DNA of 64,000 bases from contig WEDG01002931.1 of NCBI GenBank assembly GCA_017591395.1, positions 1-64,000 of the forward strand, written 5' to 3'. The position numbers were made by a program, and so were the translations under genes. The DNA is from Schistocephalus solidus. Lineage: Eukaryota; Platyhelminthes; Cestoda; Diphyllobothriidea; Diphyllobothriidae. Positions 59,863-64,000 of the stretch are shown here, piece after piece (position 1 is the first letter of the stretch; the number at the start of each line of letters is the position of its first letter). The notes under the pieces are model-generated. The model was not told where the DNA came from and searched no databases. It saw only the letters and a list, made by a program, of their open reading frames with translations.

Positions 59863-60078
59863 TGGCACGCGTAGGTGCAGGCTCATGTCGCGCCGGCTAC
59901 CTGCGCCTGACCCTGCCTCCGGGCTTCTTGACAGTGTCTTGACACCGGGTACAGGCGAGAATGCAGTAGATGCAGCGCAAGTCTGTGATCACTTAAAACT
60001 ATTCCCGCGCAAGTCACCGTCCCTGCACGACCATGCTGTGGCACATACGGTGTACCACGTCGAAATTGACGGTGAATT
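59863..60078 (-). repeat. R1 fragment, inverted
   Basis: Plus-strand landmarks GGGCTTCTTGACAGTGTCTT, GATCACTTAAAACTA and CAAGTCACCGTCCCTGCACG are the reverse complement of the proximal part of R1. The frame LLDSVLTPG, seen on the minus strand of the other copies, is here on the plus strand. About 215 bases. Confidence 0.75.
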
Positions 60079-60424
60079 TTCGCGTATTCAGTAACTAATG
60101 CACTGCCACTGTTGCGTGCAAAGTGTAATTAATTCCCGCACGTCAAAAGCGAACCCTAAATAACTATTTATTAAGTTTGTATAATGCAAGTATTACTATT
60201 AGACTCATCCCTTGTTGCTCGTGCCTTAAGTCAAACATTATTTTTCCACAGGAGAAGAGGGTGGACCGATTGTTTGGAAAATTGTTCCTTTTCTAGAGCG
60301 TTCTATTCGAAAATATCGTTGACGCCATCCCAGCCATCGTCCGCTCTACAACAGATGTTCTTACTGACATCTGCTACTTAGTAGTCAGGCTAGGACCACC
60401 TGTGAGAATCTTCCTGAGTTAGTT

Positions 60425-60612
60425 TTAACCCTTGAAGCTAAATTGAAAGTTCAACATTCCTAAACCAATCCTTACCTTAAAATATTAACTGTAATCCTAA
60501 GTGCAAAACCCTGACTGTAACACTAACGTTAAATTCTAACCCAAACTTTAAAACACTAACTAACCCCAAGTTTAAACACCTTACCCTTAATTTAACCTAA
60601 AACCCCTATTAC
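60425..60612 (-). repeat. Degenerate telomere-like array, CCCTAA orientation
   Basis: About 190 bases of variants such as CACTAACTAACCCC, CCCTTAATTTAACC, CCTGACTGTAACACTAACG and TTCTAACCC. It lies about 480 bases upstream of the first LINE fragments of the second LINE locus, reading CCCTAA toward them. Confidence 0.68.
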
Positions 60613-60859
60613 CAACATTCTCGTAGTACAGGTGGATTCGCTTCGTGCTTTATGAATGGGGATTCATCCCACACCATCGCCAAAATTCTTAGAGATTAAA
60701 TAGCCCTTGGGATAGGCTGGTGACACTTGCCGACCAATCTTTCCCGGTCCCTTCATAATAAATAAATTCTAAGCTGGAATAAAAAATGGTAGGGCACAAT
60801 ATGCGTTCAATCCAAACTTTAATTCTCAGCCGTGTATCTGCTTGTTGTTCATTCATACG

Positions 60860-61080
60860 ATCTCTCTCTCTCTCTCCTACCATTCACTGTTACACATGAC
60901 AAAATATAAAAGCCGCATGCCTAAACGCATGAGAAAATTGTCTTCAATCTTTCTTTCTCTCTCCCTTTCTCTTCTCTCTCTTGCACGCGCAGTTGGATTG
61001 TCCGAGCATTTTCGACGGCAGGTTAGATGCAATGCCTGGTTTGGAGTGAAAAGCTCCGTTTGTGTATGTGTGTGTGTGGG
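60860..61080 (+). repeat. CT-rich and GT microsatellites
   Basis: Short TC runs at about 60861-60876 and 60950-60982, and a TG run at about 61062-61079, immediately before the LINE fragments. Confidence 0.8.
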
Positions 61081-61089
61081 AAACTAGCG

Positions 61090-61284
61090 CCATCCTCCAT
61101 TCAAAGCAGTTGCTCCTCGGATTGTCTAAAAGGGAATGAACATTCCAGGCTGCTAATGTGAGCGAACTCACCCGAGTAGCCAGGAGAGTATGGCATGGGA
61201 ATGGGGATGGGGTTATTGTTGTTTGTTTGAATTTTACGACCGCGTAGTTTGCGATCTGCGAGCCACGGCCAGCTGCAGAAGACG
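61090..61284 (-). mobile_element. Inverted LINE 5' fragment
   Basis: The plus strand carries AATGAACATTCCAGGCTGCT and TTGTTGTTTGTTTGAATTTT, TACGACCGCGTAGTTTGCG, matching 39480-39660 of the minus-strand LINE in the same strand sense. This piece is therefore a minus-oriented start of the LINE ORF plus the end of the 5' UTR. Confidence 0.78.
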
Positions 61285-61714
61285 AGATACCCAGGTGGAC
61301 ATTGCTGCTCTCAGCAAGACCCAATTCTCTGAACAGGGTCCGAAAACTTTAAACATTACCAACAACTCCTCTCCCAATCAACCCCCCCCCCCACCGTACC
61401 CTCCGGGATGCCTCCGGGTTGCTCGGGTAAGCCTACTCATTCTAGCAACCTGGAATGTTCGATCCTTTATAGACAATCCGAGGATCAACCGACCAAAACG
61501 GAGGACAACGCTAGTCGCTCGGGAACTGGCACGCTACAATTTAGATATTGCTGCTCTCATCGAGACCCGATTCTCTGAGCGGGGTTAGCTGGCGTAGGTG
61601 GGTGCCACCTACACCTTCTTCTGGAGCGGCCGGCCAAAGGCAGAGCGACGCGATGCTGATGCCATTCGAAACGACATCGTGGGAGGTCTGACCTGTCTGC
61701 TGTAGGATATCAAT
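61285..61714 (+). mobile_element. Sense LINE fragments: start of APE domain, interrupted
   Basis: 61287-61335 reads VDIAALSKTQFSEQG. 61405-61714 reads VSLLILATWNVRSFIDNPR, VARELARYNLDIAALIETRF, then [17 protein letters not shown] and IRNDIVGGL. Sequence homology stops at ATCAATG (about 61714), where the 5' end of the next LINE begins. A LINE has apparently inserted into, or been joined to, a same-orientation LINE start. Confidence 0.75.
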
Positions 61715-62319
61715 GGGGTGTAGGGGTACTAGTTAGGGGCAGCACCACACAGATAGCATTTGGTCGTTCCATTGGTCTCGTACAGGGGGTGAATGCTCCT
61801 ATGGCCGCCTCTAACTGGAACCCAACTCTCACCTGTGGCTCCCTCGAAGTTGGGTTCTTCCCAGCGGCCACACCCCGGGCAACCGTCACGACCGGCGGGC
61901 TAAACCGGGTGAGGGTCTCCGGTGTTGTGGGTGCGTCCACACCCAGTATGTTTGACTCCCGAAATTCCCACCTCCCGCTCACTCTCAAAAAGTCCTACGG
62001 TGGGGGCGACAGCAACCCCGTAGGCGGCCCAGGCTAACTCGGGTCGTTCTCCCACTAAAACGAATCCATGACCCATAGTGGAGTTCGGCAGCCGTCTGGG
62101 ATGTTCGAGCAGCCCTATTTAGGGACAGCATTGCTTGCCTCCTCACGGAGGAAGGGGCTAGAAAAGGTGCCCTGAACAAATGCTGGTTATCACGTCTTCA
62201 GCAGCCGGCCGTGGCTCGCAGACCGCAAAATACGCGGTCGTAAAACTCAAACAAACAACAATGCCCCCGTCCCCATCCCCCTCACCATACTCTCCAGGCT
62301 GCTCGGGTGAGTCCACTCA

Positions 62320-63096
62320 CACTAGCAGCCTGGAATATTCATTCCCTTTTAGACAATCCTAGGAGCAACCGACCGGAATGGACGACGGCGCTAATCGCTG
62401 GGAAACTGGCGCGCTACAAGGTTGATATTGCTACTCTCAGCGAGACGCGATTCTCTGAGCAGGGTCAGCTGGAGGAGGTGGGGTGCCGGCTACACTATCT
62501 TCTGGAGGGGCCGGTCAAAGGCAGAGAGACGCGACGCTGGTGTTGCCTTTGCCATCCGGAACGACATCGTGGGATGTGTGCCCTGTCTGCCAAAGGGTAT
62601 CAATGATTGCCTGATGAGCCTCCACCTGCCTCTTCGGGGAGACAAGTTCGCCACCATCATCAGCGCCTATGCTCCCCCAATGACGAGCTCTGATGCGGCG
62701 AAGGACAATTTCTACGAGGACCTGCACGCAATTTTGGTGACTGTGTCGAAGATGGACAAGTTAATTGTCATTGGTGACTTAAACTCCCGCATCGGGACGG
62801 ACCACGCTGCCTGGCAAGGAGTACTGGATCCCCACGGCCTCGGAAGCTGTAACAATAATGGCCTCCTTCTTCTGCGAACGTGTGCGGAACACCGTCTCTT
62901 GCTGACAAACACCTTCTTCCGCCTTCCGACGCGGGAGAAGGCCATGTGGATGCACCCTCGGTCGCGGCGCTGGCATCTGCTGGACTATGTTCTCGTCCGG
63001 AGGCAAGATCGACAGGACGTGCTGGTAACCAAGGCGATCCGCGATGCCGATGGTTGGACAGATCATTGCCTCGTCATTTCCCAGATGAGGCTATGA
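62320..63096 (+). pseudogene. LINE APE endonuclease domain, copy 2
   Basis: LTLAAWNIHSLLDNPRSNRP and [19 protein letters not shown] in one frame. After a shift near 62485: [36 protein letters not shown] (62643-62700), [50 protein letters not shown] and [13 protein letters not shown], stop at 63094. The Glu, Asn and Asp-His catalytic positions are present. It is better preserved than copy 1 across the AYAPP junction. Confidence 0.88.
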
Positions 63097-63153
63097 CTGC
63101 AACCCCGACGAAGGTCCCAAGGTAAGAAGCCGCCAGTTAAGGTAAATACTCCT

Positions 63154-64000
63154 TTGTTAAATTTGCCTGCTCACTGTTTTGATTTCAGCAACCAAATAAC
63201 CGAGAAACTGGAGAACATCCATGCTCCAGATAAAAACGCCACCGTGGAGACACGATGGTGTCCATTGAGAGATGTCATCCAGTCCACCGCCCTCGAAGAA
63301 CTTGGACGTGCACGCCGTCAACACCAGGACTGGTTTGACGATAATGACACCGATATCAGCAACTTACTCGCGGAGAAGAATGGACTACACAAAGCCTACA
63401 TGGACCTTCGGACTGACGCCACCAAAGCAGCCTTCTTCAGATGCCGGCGCCATGTACAGTAACGACTGTGGGAGATGCAGAATGCCTGGATGCTCCGAAA
63501 GGCTGAGGAAATCTAGGGGTATGCGGATTGCAATGAAATGAAAAACCTTTTCAAAGACATCGAGGCCATTTATGCCCCGTGTATCAAGGGGACCGCACCG
63601 CTGCTCAGCTCTGACGGCACAGCACTGCTGACAAAAAAATCGCAAATTCTGAAGCGCTGGGCCGCGCACTTCAGAAATGTCCTTTATTGCTCATCAGCTA
63701 CCTCCGATTCTGCCATTGACCGGCTCCCTCAAGTGGACATGAACAATGAACTGGATCTGCCGCCTTCCCTACCAGAAACCATCCGGGCCGTGCAGCACAC
63801 TTCCAGCAGTAAAGCACCGGGATCAGACGCAATCCCACCGGAAGTATACAAGCACGGTGGGCCCCGGTTGATGACAGAACTCACAACATTCTTCCAGGAG
63901 ATGTGGCGCCAAGGACAAGTTCCTCAGGATGTCAAAGACGCGACAATCGTCCATCTCTACAAACGGAAGAGGAACCAGCAACTCTGTGATACTCACAGAG
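63154..64000 (+). pseudogene. LINE linker and N-terminal RT region, copy 2 (partial)
   Basis: 63154-63462 reads LPAHCFDFSNQITEKL and HQDWFDDNDTDISNLLAEKN to a stop. After it, in another frame: MKNLFKDIEAIYAPCIKGTA, APLLSSDGTALLTKKSQILK, DSAIDRLPQVDM, KAPGSDAIPPEVYKHGGPRL and VKDATIVHLYKRKRNQQL at the edge. Equivalent to 38690-37950 of copy 1. Confidence 0.85.

Larger units (their letters stand above)
61715..64000 (+). mobile_element. Second LINE copy, 5' part, runs off window edge
   Basis: 5' UTR 61715-62180 (matches 40128-39660), APE domain 62320-63096, linker and start of RT to the window end, where KGNRQLCD-type sequence (KRNQQLCDTHR) just precedes the RT core. Frameshifts near 62490, a stop at 63094 and another at 63460 show it is inactive. 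The RT catalytic motifs and any zinc-finger tail lie outside the window. Confidence 0.88.

Overview
The window is eukaryotic genomic DNA, almost certainly from a flatworm and most likely a diphyllobothriidean tapeworm (Spirometra/Dibothriocephalus/Schistocephalus group). That placement is inference from the LINE family, the tRNA-derived SINE families, degenerate TTAGGG-like arrays and a platyhelminth-like gene structure with one tiny and several very long introns. There is no operon structure. Nearly all of the short open frames are chance or transposon-derived.

1-24.5 kb holds one real host gene on the + strand: a group I p21-activated kinase (PAK). I reconstruct seven coding exons (1298-1600, 1626-1921, 2408-2477, 11001-11064, 18788-19119, 19740-19992, 24306-24527). 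Their phases interlock, and they encode about 513 residues: CRIB/autoinhibitory region, linker, complete kinase domain and stop. Two single-base deletions, one after the CRIB motif and one just before the HRD catalytic motif, must be restored to read it through. The two giant introns (8.5 and 7.7 kb) carry decayed LINE 3' ends and SINEs.

24.5-35.8 kb is repeat-rich. It has two tRNA-derived SINE families (A and B, B partly as tandem dimers), an unnamed interspersed repeat (R1), a broken fragment of the transcription elongation factor SPT6 (- strand, 30.4-30.7 kb) and the C-terminal part of a Penelope-like element (34.4-34.7 kb).

35.8-40.1 kb is a near full-length but inactivated LINE on the - strand: 5' UTR, APE endonuclease, reverse transcriptase, then an unusual tail of C2H2 zinc fingers. 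A degenerate telomere-like array lies just beyond its 5' end.

40.4-61 kb is mostly unassigned AT-rich DNA. It includes a dead Penelope-like element whose GIY-YIG and RT parts point in opposite directions (45.0-46.5 kb), SINE-B and R1 copies, a 199-codon orphan ORF, a 155-bp-arm foldback with an adjoining exact 74-bp duplication (50.3-51.4 kb), small hairpins and two more telomere-like arrays.

61.1-64 kb is a second LINE locus on the + strand that runs off the window edge. Rearranged 5' fragments, one of them inverted, lie immediately upstream.

I found no convincing new biological system. The points most worth checking are the zinc-finger-tailed LINE, the PAK frameshift that falls on a textbook slippery heptamer, the 25-nt intron, the SPT6 fragment and the foldback.
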